From Sciurus carolinensis (Eukaryota; Chordata; Mammalia; Rodentia; Sciuridae), in the NCBI RefSeq assembly GCF_902686445.1, contig NC_062232.1, forward strand, positions 75,223,440 through 75,287,439: a DNA stretch of 64,000 nt. Reading direction: 5' to 3'. The first letter of the stretch is position 1, and every line of letters starts with the position of its first letter. Positions 50,177-61,342 of the stretch are shown one piece after another. Under the pieces are notes generated by a model that saw nothing but the letters and a program-made list of their open reading frames with translations, did not search any database and was not told where the DNA came from. The position numbers and the translations under genes were made by a program.

Positions 50177-51012
50177 TGTTGGGGGCTGTGCCATGCTCAC
50201 ATCTGCAGTGAGGAGGTTAATTAACATAAGCACACTCAGGTGATTTATCACTGGCCGTATTCAGTTAAATCCACGAGCACAACACATGCACAGGTGTTCC
50301 CCAGCCCGCCTGCTCGGGCCTGCTCATTTTGACCCTTGCCGTGATGGGGCAGCTGGCTCCTCACCTGATCGCAACTGGTGTGGCCCCGGCCTCCACCTCC
50401 TGGAGGGAATATAAGCGGGCGGTGGGCGTGGGGGCGACAGTAAGAGCAGCAGCGAGCAGAAAGAAGTGGAGTAGAAGCCACTAGCAGAAAGGAAGAAGAA
50501 AAGGCAGCAAGCAGATAGAAGCAGCTCGCAGAGAGAAGCAGCAGGCAGTGGGGGAAAGCAGATCCCAGAGCAGAGAATTGAGAACACACCTCTAGATCAC
50601 AGATAGGTAGATCACAGTTTGCGGGACACATCACTAAGAAGCACCTCAGATAGACGCACCCTTAGTTCACAGGATGAAGGAGGCACCTTTAAGAAGCAGC
50701 AGAAATAAGAAGAAATAGATCTCTGATAAGTGTAGAAGCCTCTCTTTCTCTAAAACTTTCTCTCTAGGCAAAGTTTCTCTTCCTGATAAGCAAAGTTTCT
50801 CTTCCTCTAAGCAATTCTCTTCCTCTAAGCAAAGTTTCTCTTCCTCTAAGCAAAGTCTCTCTTCCTGTAAGCAAAGTTTCTCTTCTTCTAAGCAAAGCCT
50901 ATCTTTCTCTCAAAGTCTCTCTTCCTCTATAAATTAGTGAATATAGGAAAAATAGTTTATTTCCAGGCCCCTCAGAAAAATACCTGTGCAATTGTTGCCG
51001 CGGGTGGCGACA
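50177..51012 (+). mobile_element. Solo LTR of an ERVK-like family (copy 3), with minisatellite
   Basis: The 836-bp block begins TGTTGGGGGCTGTGCC and ends GGGTGGCGACA, with a perfect GAAATG duplication (50171-50176 and 51013-51018). GC-rich upstream text and GGGAATATAAGCGGG (TATA-like, about 50405) match copy 2. At about 50757-50935 a roughly 21-nt unit starting GCAAAGTTTCTCTTCC is repeated about seven times; copies 1 and 2 have only two or three. Minus-strand open frames across it (such as 50248-50634) are compositional. Confidence 0.87.
50757..50935. repeat. ~21-nt tandem repeat inside the ERVK-like LTR
   Basis: About seven variants of GCAAAGTTTCTCTTCCTC plus a short CTAA linker in a row, with substitutions (TTT to CCT or TCT, CTC to CTG). 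It probably arose by slippage of the two-copy array seen in the related LTRs. Confidence 0.8.
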
Positions 51013-52656
51013 GAAATGGATGGATTATGAGAACTATTACCTAATCTGTCCATGCTAGTTTAGATGGACTGACAGGATGATCATTTTAGGCATGTGGCAG
51101 CATGCCTGGAGAAGGTTGTCCCTGGGGCATACACTATAAGGGTTACTCTCAATATGTCTCCCCACACAACTCTGTTTCCTGACCTCACCATGAAGCCCTT
51201 CTGCAATGATGTACTGCCTTACCTTGGGACCAAAGCAACTGAGTCAGTCAATTGTGAACTGAGCCCTCTGACACTGTGAGCAACAAATAAACTTTTCTTG
51301 ATCTAAGATGTTCTTGTCAGGTGTTTCAGTAATGGCAATTGAAAAACTGAGCAAAATAAGGTTTTTTACCTGCTCAGTTAGACTTATTCCTAGTTATTCG
51401 GAATATTTTGAAAGCTATTATGAATAAATATATTTGTGTTCATAATTAACATAAAGTAGTATTATTTTAAAAATTACATAAAAAATACATGAATCCTCTG
51501 CTTTTTTATTTCTTTTCAAGCAACTTCACTATCAGGGTATAAAAAAACTATTTTAAATGTGGATTTTGTGTCCTATTAATTTGCTGAATTGGATTATCAG
51601 CTCTAGAAATATTATGATGAATGTTTTCAGGTCTCTTAAGTTTAAGATTATATCATCTATATCCCTTTAATTTTTTTCTCTTGCCTAATTGTTCAGGATA
51701 AAATTTCAAGTTGCATATCTAATAGGATGCAAGAGAGTGGACATCTTTGTCTTGTTCCTGATTTTAGAGGAACTTTTTTTCTCATTCAGTGTGATAATGA
51801 CTTTGGGTTCATCATATACCTGATTTACATGTTGAGGTAAGTTCCTTTTATCTCTAGTTTCTTCAGGATTTTAGCATAAGACGGTGTTGAATTTTACTTA
51901 ATGCTTGCTTGCTATCTATTCAGATGATCATGTGACTTTGGTTCTTGATTCAACTTACGTGGCATACCACTTTAATGATTAACAAACATTGAATCACCCT
52001 TTAATCCCTAGGGTGAAACCAATTTGATTGCTATATATGATCATTTAAATACATTTTAATGTATATTTTTATAAAGATTTTCATATCAATGGTCATCACA
52101 TACATCAGTTCTCTAATTTTCTTTTCCTGATGTGTCCTCATCCAGTTTTAGTTTGAGGCGGATACTGACTTTGAAGAATGAGTTTGAGAGAATCCCATCC
52201 CTTTCTATTTCATGGAATAATTGAGGAATAATGGTGTTAGTTCTCCTTTAAAGAACTAGTAAAATTCAGCTGTGAAACATCTGCTCCTGGAATTTACATT
52301 TTTGGAGGATATTTATTACTGCTTCAATCTCATTGCATGTTATAGGTCTTTTTTGTCTTTCCACATTCTCAAATTCAATTTTGGTAGATCACAGGTATAT
52401 AGGCATTTATATATTTTTATTATAATTTTTATTGTAAAAAAATGGGATACATACTGTTTCTCTGTTTGTACATGGCGTAAAGGCATACCATTTGTGTAAT
52501 TATGAATTCACATAGAGTAATGTTGTTTGATTCATTCTGTTATTTTTTCCCTTCCCACCACCCCACCCAACCCTCTTTTCACTCTAGACAGTCCTTCCTT
52601 CCTCCATTTATGCCCCCCTCCCATCCCCATTATGTATCATCCGCTTTTCAGTGAGA

Positions 52657-55600
52657 TCATTCGTCCTTTGGTTTTTTGAGATTGGCTTATCTCACTTAGC
52701 ATGATATTCTCCAATTTCATCCATTTGCCTGCAATTGCCATAATTTTATCATTCTTTATGGCAGGGTAATATTCCATTATATATGCCACAGTTTCTTTAT
52801 CCATTCATCAACTGAAGGACATCTAGGTTGGTTCCACAATCTGGCTATTGTAAATTGAGCAGCTATGAACATTGATGTGGCTGTATCTCTGTAGTATGCT
52901 GATTTTAAGTCCTTTGGGTATAGGCCAAGGAGTGGGATAGCTGGGTCAAATGGTGGTTCCATTCCAAGCTTTCTGAGGAATCTCCATACTGTTTTTCAGA
53001 GTGAGTGCATTAAATTGCAACCCACCAGCGATGTATGAGTGTACCTTTTTCTCCACATCCTCGCCAACACCTATTGTTGCTTGTGTTCTTGATAACCGCC
53101 ATTCTAATTGGGGTGAGATGGAATCTTAGGGTAGTTTTGATTTGCATTTCTCTTATTACTAGAGATGTTGAACATTTTTTTCATATATCTGTTGATTGCT
53201 TGTACATCTTCTTCTGTGAAATGTCTGTTCATTTCCTTAACCCATTTTTGGATTGGATTACTTGCATTCTTGGTGAAGAGTGTTTTGAGTTCTTTATATA
53301 TACTGGAAATTAGTGCTATATCTGATGTATGAGTATCAAAGATTTTCTCCCACTCTGTAGGCTCTCTTATCACATTACTGATAGTTTCCTTCGCTGAGAA
53401 AAAGCTATTTAGTTTGAATCTATCCCAGTTATTGATTCTTGCTTTTATTTCTTGTGCTATGGGAGTCCTGTTAAGGAAGTCTGATCCTAAGTTCACATGC
53501 TGAAGATTTGGACCTACTATTTCTTCGATAAGTTGAAGGGTCTCTGGTCTGATTCCGAGGTCCTTGATACATTTTGAGTTGAGTTTTGTGCAGGGTGAGA
53601 GATAGGGGTTTAATTTCATTCTGTTGCATATGGATTTCCAGTTTTCCCAGAACCATTTGTTGAAGAGGCTATCTTTTCTCCATTGCATATTTTTGACCCC
53701 TTTGTCTAGTATGAGAAAATTGTATTTATTTGGGTTTGTGTCCATGTCCTCTATTCTGTACCATTGGTCTACCTGTCTATTTTGGTACCAATACCATGCC
53801 GTTTTTGTTACTATTGTTTTGTAGTAGAGTTGAAGATCTGGTATTGCGATACCCCCTGCTTTGCTCTTTCTGCTAAGGATTGCTTTAACTATTCTGGGTT
53901 TGTTTTTCTTCCAGATGAATTTCATAATTGATTGCTCTATTTCTTCAAGGTACGTCATTGGGATTTTAATTTGAATTGCATTGAATCTGTATAGCACTTT
54001 ATGTAGTATGGCCATTTTGACAATATTATTTCTGCCTATCCAAGAACATGGGAGATCTTTCCATCTTCTAAGATTTTCTTTAATTTCTTTCTTTAGTATT
54101 CTGTAGATCTCATTGTAGAGGTCTTTCACCTCTTTTGTGAGATTGATTCCCAAGTATTTTATTTTTTTTGAGGCTATTGTGAATGGGGTAGTTTTCCTAA
54201 CTTCTCTTTCTGAAGATTCATCACTTATGTATAAAAATGCATTGGACTTATGAGCATTGATCTTGTAACCTGCTACTTTACTGAATTCACTTATGAGTTC
54301 TAAAAGTTTTCTGGTGGAATTTCCAGGTTCCTCTAAATATATAATCATGTCATCAGCGAACAGGGATAGTTTGAGTTCTTCTTTTCCTATTTGTATCCCT
54401 TTAATTTCTTGTGTTTGTCTAATTGCTCTGGCTAGAGTTTCAAGGATGAAGTTGAATAGAAGTTGTGAAAGAGGGCATCCCTGCCTTGTTCCAGTTTTTA
54501 GGGGGAATGCTTTCAGTTTCTCACCATTTAGAATGATATTGGCCATGGGCTTAGTGTAGATGGCCTTTACAATGTTAAGGAATGTTCCCACTATCCCAAT
54601 TTTTTCTAGTGTTTTGAGCATGAAGGGATGCTGTATTTTATTGAATGCTTTTTCTGCATCTATTGAAATAATCATGTGATTCTTAACTTTAAGTCTGTTG
54701 ATATGGTGAAAAACATTTATTGATTTCCAGATGTTGAACCAACCTTGCATCCCTGGGATAAAACCCACTTGATCGTTGTGCACTATCTTTTTAATATATT
54801 TTTGTATGCTATTTGCTAAAATTTTGTTGAGAATTTTTGCGTTGATGCTCATTAAGGATATTGGTCTGAAATTTTCTTTCCTCAAATTTTCTTATTTAGG
54901 TATCAGGGTGATATTGGTTTCATAGAATGAGATTGGGAGTGTTCTCTCCTCTTCTATTTCATGGAATACTTTGAGGAGTATTGGAATGAGCTCTTCTTTA
55001 AAGGTTTTGTAGAACTCGGCTGAGAACCCATCTGGTCCCGGACTTTTCTTTGTTGGTAGGCTTTTGATGACCTCTTCTATTTCATTGCTTGAAATTGATT
55101 TATTTAAGTTGTGTATGTCCTCCTTGTTCAGTTTAGGTAATTCATATGTGTCTAGAAACTTGTTGATGTCTTCGAGGTTTTCTGTTTTGTTGGAATATAG
55201 ATTTTCAAAATAGCTTCTAATTATGTTTTGCATTTCACTCGTGTGTGTTGTGATATTTCCTTGTTCATTCTGAATTTTAGTAATTTGAGTTTTCTCCCTC
55301 TTTATGTTTGTTAGTGTGGCTAAGAGTTTATCAATTTTGTTTATTTTTTCAAAGAACCATCTATTTATTTTGTTAATTTTTGCAATTATTTCTTTTGTTT
55401 TTATTTCTTTGATTTCAGCTCTTATTTTAACTATTTCCTTTCTTCAACTACTTTTGGTGTTGTTCTCTTCTTCTTTTTCTAGGGCTTTGAGCTACCGAGT
55501 TAAGTCGTAGATTTCTTGACTTCTACTTCTTTTGTTGAATGTGCCCCATATAATAAATCTTCCTCTAAGTACTGCTTTCATAGTGTCCCAGAGATTTTGA

Positions 55601-56443
55601 TATGATGTGTGTTTCTTCTCGTTTACTTCTAAGAATTTTTTTATTTCCCTCCTAATATCTTGTTATCAATTCATCATATAATAGCATATTATTTAATCTC
55701 CAGGTATTTGAGAAGTTTCTGTTTTTAATTCTGTCATTTATTTCTAATTTCAATCCATTATGATCTGATAGAATACAAGGTAGTATGTCTATCTTCTTGT
55801 ATTTGCTAACTGTAGCCTTGTGGCATAAAAGATGGTCTATTTTAGAGAAGGATCAATGTGCTGCTGAGAAGAAAGTGTATTTGTTCTTTTTGGATGGTAT
55901 ATTCTATATATGTCCGTTAAGTCTAAATTTTTGATGGAGATTATAGTTTCTTTATTTAATTTTTCTTTGGAAGATCTATCCAGTGGTGAGAGAGGTGTGT
56001 TAAAATAGCTTAGTATTATTGTGTTGTGGTCTGTTTGATTTCTGGAAATGAGAAGGATTTGTTTGACGTACATGGATAACCAATGTTCAGAGCATAGATA
56101 TTTATGATTCTTATGTCTGATTTATGCTTCCCTTAAGAAGTATGTAATGTCCTTCTTTATCCCTTCTGAATAGTTTTGGCTTGACGTCCACATTATCTGA
56201 AATGAGGATGGATACTCCAGCTTTTTTGCTGTGTCCGTGTGCATGGTATGTTTTTTCCCATCCTTTCACCTTTAGTCTATGGATGCCTCTTTCTATGAGA
56301 TGAATCTCTTGCAGGCAGCATATTGTTGGATCTTTCTTTTTAATCCAATCTGCCAGTCTATGTCTTTTGATTGATAAGTTCAGGCCACTAACATTTAGAG
56401 TTATTATTGTGATATGATTTGTATTCCCAGTCATTTGACTCAT
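52657..56443 (-). pseudogene. L1-B ORF2 (endonuclease-RT), frameshifted
   Basis: It starts at the ATG at 56441-56443 ([18 protein letters not shown]). The first open part (to 56111) has [20 protein letters not shown] and LQEIHL, where intact copies read LQETHL. Further parts follow in other frames: 56073-55837, the linker 55233-54892, and the RT 54885-53104 with [28 protein letters not shown] and an intact FADD box at 54349-54360. The 593-codon open stretch covers RT through the C-terminal region. At least four breaks separate the frames, so no full protein can be made. Confidence 0.88.
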
Positions 56444-56489
56444 TTTTGTTTTCTGACATGATATGTTTCTTCCTTATTTGGCTATTCCT

Positions 56490-57208
56490 TTAGGCTAATT
56501 CCTCCTGTTGCTGATTTGCATCATTGTTTTTCATCTCTTCCTCATGGAATATTTTGCTGAGAAAGTTCTGTAATGCTGGCTTTCTTTTTGTAAATTCCTT
56601 TAACTTTTGTTTATCATGGAAGGATCTTATTTCGTTGTCATATCTGAAAGTAAGTTTTGCTGGGTATAAGATTCTTGGTTGGCATCCGTTTTCTTTCAGG
56701 GCTTGGTAAATGTTGTTCCAGGCCCTTGTAGCTTTTAGGGTCTGGATTGAAAAATCTGCTGATATTCTTATTGGTTTCCCCCTGAATGTAATTTGATTCT
56801 TTTCTTTCACGTCCTTTAAAATTCTGTCTTTATTTTGTATGTTAGGTATTTTCATAATAATGTGTCTTGGTGTGGGTCTGTTGTAATTTTGTGTATTTGA
56901 AGTCCTATAAGCCTCTTGTACTTGGTTTTCCATTTCATTCTTCAAATTTGGGATATTTTCTGATATTATTTTATTGAATAGATTGTTCATTCCTTTGGCT
57001 AGTTTCTCTAAGCCTTCCTCAATCCCAATAATTCTTAAATTTGAACTTTTCATGATATCCCATAATTCTTGTAGATTCTGTTCATGATTTCTACCATCTT
57101 CTCTGTTTGGTAAACTTTGTTTACAAGATTAAATATTTTGTCTGCAATGTCTGAGGTTCTGTCTTACAGGTGTTCTATCCTCTTGGTTATGCTTTCTCTG
57201 GAGTTTTT
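56490..57208 (-). pseudogene. L1-B ORF1, C-terminal part
   Basis: Open from 57053 to the natural stop at 56490. It has LRIIGIEEGLEKLAKGMNNL, RPTPRHIIMKIPNIQNKDRI and the C-terminal KPALQNFLSKIFHEEEMKNN, with end EELA*. This is the RRM-like and C-terminal nucleic-acid-binding region of ORF1p. The stretch 57054-57208 (coiled coil) is out of frame. The N-terminal part lies beyond L1-A at 63459-63792. Confidence 0.85.
57198..57208. repeat. Target-site duplication of L1-A, left copy
   Basis: CTGGAGTTTTT, matched perfectly at 63459-63469. It lies within L1-B ORF1 text ('ggagtttttaacttgg'-type in other copies). Confidence 0.88.
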
Positions 57209-57220
57209 TTTTTTTTTTTT

Positions 57221-57270
57221 GACTTTTGTTAGTAGTTTATAATTCCACTTTTAAATGCATCTGCAATTTC
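57221..57270 (-). repeat. Probable 3'-transduced segment (50 bp) between two poly(A) tracts
   Basis: On the minus strand, the L1-A 3'UTR is followed by an A-rich tract (57296-57271), then 50 bp of non-L1 sequence starting GAAATTGCAGATGCATTT, then a second A-run (57220-57209) running into the target duplication. None of the other L1 3' ends here contains this segment. This order is the signature of a transcript that read past the source element's own poly(A) site. Confidence 0.7.
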
Positions 57271-57396
57271 TTTTTTTTTTTTTAATTTATTTTTTTACGT
57301 TTACATAGGGTAAAGATGTTTCTTTTTTTTCCCTTCCCCCCCACCCCTCCCACCCTTTTCCCTTTATACAGTCCTTCTTTCCTTCATTCTTACCGC

Positions 57397-57442
57397 TCTC
57401 CTTAGCCTAACTCTAAACCTAACCCTAAACCTAATGCTAACC
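57397..57442. repeat. Telomere-like block in the L1-A 3'UTR
   Basis: The plus strand reads TTAGCCTAACTCTAAACC then TAACCCTAAACCTAATGC then TAACCCC, degenerate CCCTAA/CCCTAAA units (about six). The 3'UTRs of L1-B (52611-52640), L1-C and the 11.9-kb copy read only CCCCCCTCCCA-like text at the corresponding place, so this is an insertion in L1-A or its subfamily. Confidence 0.75.
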
Positions 57443-57485
57443 CCTCCTACCCCCATTATATGTCCTCATCCGCTTATCAGCGAGA

Positions 57486-60400
57486 TCATTCGTCCTTTAG
57501 TTTTTTGAGTTGGCTTATCTCACTTAGCATGATATTCTCCAATTTCGACCATTTGCCTACAAATGCCATAATTTTATCATTCTTCATTGCGGAGTAATAT
57601 TCCATTGTATAAATATGCCACAGTTTCTTTATCCATTCATCAACTGAAGGGCATCTAGGTTGGTTCCACAATCTGGCTATGGTGAATTGAGCAGCAATGA
57701 ACATTGATGTGGCTGTATCTCTGTAGTATGCTGATTTTAAGTCCTTTGGGTATAGACCAAGGAGTGGGATAGCTGGGTCAAATGGTGTTTCCATTCCAAG
57801 CTTTCTGAGGAATCTCCACACTGCTTTCCAGAGTGGCTGCACTAATTTGCAACCCCACCAGCAATGTATGAGTGTTCCTTTTTCACCACATCCTCGCCAA
57901 CACCTATTGTTGCTTGTGTTCTTGATAATCGCCATTCTAATTGGGGTGAGATGAAATCTTAGGGTAGTTTTGATTTACATTTCTCTTATTACTAGGGATG
58001 TTGAACATTTTTTCATATATCTGTTGATTACTTGTATATCTTCTTCTGTGAAGTGTCTGTTCATTTCCTTAGCCCATTTGTTGATTGGATTATTTGTATT
58101 CTTCGTGTAGAGTTTTTTGAGTTCTTTATAGATTCTGGAAATTAGCGCTCTATCTGAGGTATGGTTGGCAAAAATATTCTCCCACTCTGTAGGCGCTCTC
58201 TTCACATTTCTGATAGTTTCCTTTGCTGAGAGAAAGCTTTTTAGTTTGAATCTATCCCAGTTGTTGATTCTTGCTTTTATTTCTTGTGCTATGGGAGTCC
58301 TGTTAAGGAAGTCTGATCCTAAGCCAACAAGTTGAAGATTTGTACCTACTTTTTCTTCTATAAGATGCAGGGTCTCTGGTCTGATTCCAAGGTCCTTGAT
58401 CCATTTTGATTTGAGTTTTGTGTAGGGTGAGAGACAGGGGTTTAATTTCATTCTATTGCATATGGTTTTCCAGTTTTCCAAGCACCATTTGTTGAAGAGG
58501 CTATCTTTTCTCCATTGCATATTGTTGGAACCTTTGTCTAGTATGAGAAAATTGTATTTATTTGGGTTTGTGTCCATGTCCTCTATTCTGTACCATTGAT
58601 CTACCTGTCTATTTTGGTACCAATACCATGCCGTTTTTGTTACTATTGCTTTGTAGTAGAGTTGAAGATCTGGTATTGCAATACCCCCTGCTTCGCTCTT
58701 GCTACTGAGGATTGCTTTAGCTATTCTAGGTTTTTTATTCTTCCAGATGAATTTCATAATTGCTTGCTCTATTTCTGCAAGGTACATCATTGGGATTTTA
58801 ATTGGAATTGCATTGAATCTGTATAGAACTTTAGGTAGTATAGCCATTTTGACGATATTAATTCTGCCTATCCAGGAACATGGGAGATCTTTCCATCTTC
58901 TAAGGTTTTCTTGAATTTCTTTCTTTAGTGTTCTGTAGTTCTCATTGTAGAGGTCTTTCACCTCTTTTGTGAGATTGATTCCCAAGTATTTTATTTTTTT
59001 CGATGCTATTGTGAATGGGGTAGTTTTCCTAATTTCTCTTTCTGAAGATTCATCACTTATGTATAAAAGTGCATTGGATTTATGAGCATTGATCTTGTAA
59101 CCTGCTACTTTACTGAATTCACTTATGAGTTCTAAAAGTTTTCTGGTGGAATTTCCAGGTTCCTCTAAATATATAATCATGTCATCAGCGAACAGGGATA
59201 GTTTGAGTTCTTCTTTTCCTATTCGTATCCCTTTAATTTCTTTGGTTTGTCTGATTGCTCTGGCTAGAGTCTCAAGGACGATGTTGAATAGAAGTGGTGA
59301 AAGAGGGCATCCCTGCCTTGTTCCAGTTTTTAGGGGGAACGCTTTCAGTTTCTCACCATTTAGAATGATATTAGCCACGGGCTTAGCGTAGATTGCCTTT
59401 ATAATGTTTAGGAATGTTCCCACTACCCCAATTTTTTCTAGTGTTTTGAGCATGAAGGGATGCTGTATTTTATCGAATGCTTTTTCTGCATCTATTGAAA
59501 TAATCATGTGATTCTTAACTTTAAGTCTGTTGATATGGTGAATGACATTTATTGATTTCCGAATGTTGAACCAACCTTGCATCCCTGGGATAAAACCCAC
59601 TTGATCGTGTTGCACTATCTTTTTAATATATATTTGTATGCGATTTGCTAAAATTTTGTTGAGAATTTTTGCATCGATGTTCATTAAGGATATTGGTCTG
59701 AAATTTTCCTTCCTCGATGTGTCTCTGTCTGGTTTAGGTATCAGGGTGATATTGGCTTCATAGAACGAGTTTGGGAGGGTTCCCTCCTCTTCTATTTCAT
59801 GGAATAGTTTGAGGAGTATTGGAATGAGCTCTTCTTTAAAGGTTTTGTAGAACTCGGCTGAGAACCCATCTGGTCCTGGACTTTTCTTTGTTGGTAGGCT
59901 TTTGATGACCTCTTGTATTTCATTGCTTGAAATTGGTTTATTTAGGTTGTGTATGTCCTCCTCGTTCAGTTTAGGTAATTCATATGTCTCTAGAAATTTG
60001 TTGATGTCTTCGAGGTTTTCTGTTTTGTTGGAGTATAGATTTTCGAAATAGCTTCTAATTATGTTTTGTATTTCACTCGTGTCTGTTGTGATGTTTCCTT
60101 GTTCGTTCCGAATTTTAGTAATTTGAGTTTTCTCCCTCTTTTTCTTTGTTAGTGTGGCTAAGGGTTTATCAATTTTATTTATTTTTTCAAAGAACCAACT
60201 ATTTAATTTGTTAATTTTTCCAATTGTTTCTTTTGTTTCGATTTCGTTGATTTCGGCTCTGATTTTAACTATTTCCTCTCTTCTACTACTTTTGGTATTG
60301 GTCTGCTCTTCTTTTTCTAGCGCTTTGAGCTGTAGTGTTAAGTTGTTTATTTGTTGATTTCTACTTCTTTTTTTGAATGCACCCCATGAAATAAATCTTC

Positions 60401-61296
60401 CTCTAAGTACTGCTTTCATAGTGTCCCAGATTTTGATATGATGTGTCTTTGTTCTCGTTTACTTCTAAGAATTTTTTTATTTCCCTCCTGATGTCTTCTG
60501 TTATCCATTCATCGTATAATAGTGTATTATTTAGTCTCCAAGTATTGGAGAAGTTTCTGTTTTTTATTCTGTCATTTATTTCTAATTTCAATCCATTATG
60601 ATCTGATAGAGTACAAGGTAGTATCTCTATCTTCTTGTATTTGCTAACAGTAGCTTTGTGGCATAAAATATGGTCTATTTTAGAGAAGGATCCATGTGCT
60701 ATTGAGAAGAAAGTGTATTCGTTCTTTGTTGGATGGTATATTCTATATATGTCTGTTAAGTCTAAATTGCTGATTGTGTTGTTGAGATCTATAGTTTCTT
60801 TATTCAATTTTTGTTTGGACAATCTATCCAGTGGTGAGAGAGGTGTGTTAAAATCGCCTAGTATGATTGTGTTGTGGTCTATTTGATTTCTGTAATTGAG
60901 AAGGATTTGTTTGACGTACGTGGATGAGCCAATGTTCGGGGCATAGATATTTATGATTGTTATGTCTTGCTGATTTATGCTTCCCTTAAGCAGCATGTAA
61001 TGTCCTTCTTTATCCCTTCTGACTAGTTTTGGTTTGAAGTCCACATTATCTGAGATGAGGATGGATACTCCAGCTTTTTTGCTGTGTCCGTGTGCATGGT
61101 ATGTTTCTCCCCATCCTTTCACCTTTAGTCTATGGGTGTCTCTTTCTATGAGGTGAGTCTCTTGCAGGCAGCATATTGTTGGATTTTTCTTTTTAATCCA
61201 ATCTGCCAGTCTGTGTCTTTTGATTGATGAATTCAGGCCATTAACATTCAGGGTTATTATTGTGATATGATTTGTATTCCCAGTCAATTGACTCAT
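57486..61296 (-). pseudogene. L1-A ORF2 endonuclease-reverse transcriptase, two lesions
   Basis: ORF2p nicks target DNA and reverse-transcribes L1 RNA in place. The span corresponds to about 1270 codons, close to human ORF2p (1275). Endonuclease motifs are complete: [45 protein letters not shown] and [78 protein letters not shown] and an intact FADD box at 59181-59192. The cysteine-rich C-terminus is also present ([19 protein letters not shown]). Lesions: a 2-bp deletion near 60427 (in the 'cccagagattttgat' region as seen in L1-B) shifts frame after the endonuclease, and a CAA-to-TAA stop lies near 57974. The ORF2 end is at 57486. Confidence 0.93.
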
Positions 61297-61342
61297 ATTT
61301 GTTTTTGGCATGATTTGGTTTCTCCTTAATTTGGCTATTCCT

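Larger units (their letters stand above)
50108..51358 (+). mobile_element. MaLR-like LTR split by an ERVK-like solo LTR
   Basis: 50108-50176 is the 5' part (TGCAATGGTTTGAACCCG..). 51013-51358 is the 3' part ('ggattatgagaactattacc', 'catgaagcccttctgcaatg', 'gtgagcaacaaataaac', '..gagcaaaataa'). The target duplication GAAATG of the inner LTR lies at the break, and removing the insert gives a normal MaLR-like LTR. It sits inside an old antisense L1, so nesting here is three levels deep. Confidence 0.7.
48790..52410 (-). mobile_element. Old long L1, antisense, split by a MaLR-like LTR
   Basis: It is visible as 48790-50107 and 51359-52410. 48790-49080 is the 3'UTR. Reverse-complement ORF2 landmarks follow: 'tttaattcactcatctgttg', 'tatagttggatcatatggta', 'agcatttattgttgtatgaa', 'tttgcaatgttcattgttct', 'attgccttggctattctaga', then after the LTR 'tattcctagttattcggaat', 'aagagagtggacatctttgt', 'tttaatccctagggtgaaac' and 'actttgaagaatgagtttga'. 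It ends in the RT fingers region where L1-B begins. The element is old and has no useful frame. Confidence 0.72.

Noticed and set aside
50248..50634. 128-codon minus-strand frame rich in L, S, A and P
   Set aside because: It is antisense across the ERVK-like LTR and its composition reflects the GC/AGCAG-rich LTR. The related LTR at 12 kb does not conserve it.
50757..50935. CRISPR-like array (about seven ~21-nt repeats)
   Set aside because: The units are contiguous without unique spacers, lie inside an LTR, and the genome is mammalian.
57397..57442. True interstitial telomere or chromosome-end fusion site
   Set aside because: The block is short and degenerate and lies exactly within an L1 3'UTR, so it travelled with the element and does not mark a chromosome fusion.
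59125..59391. Plus-strand 88-codon frame, nearly identical to one at 54293-54559
   Set aside because: Both are antisense shadows of the L1 RT region around the FADD box. Their similarity reflects L1 homology on the other strand.
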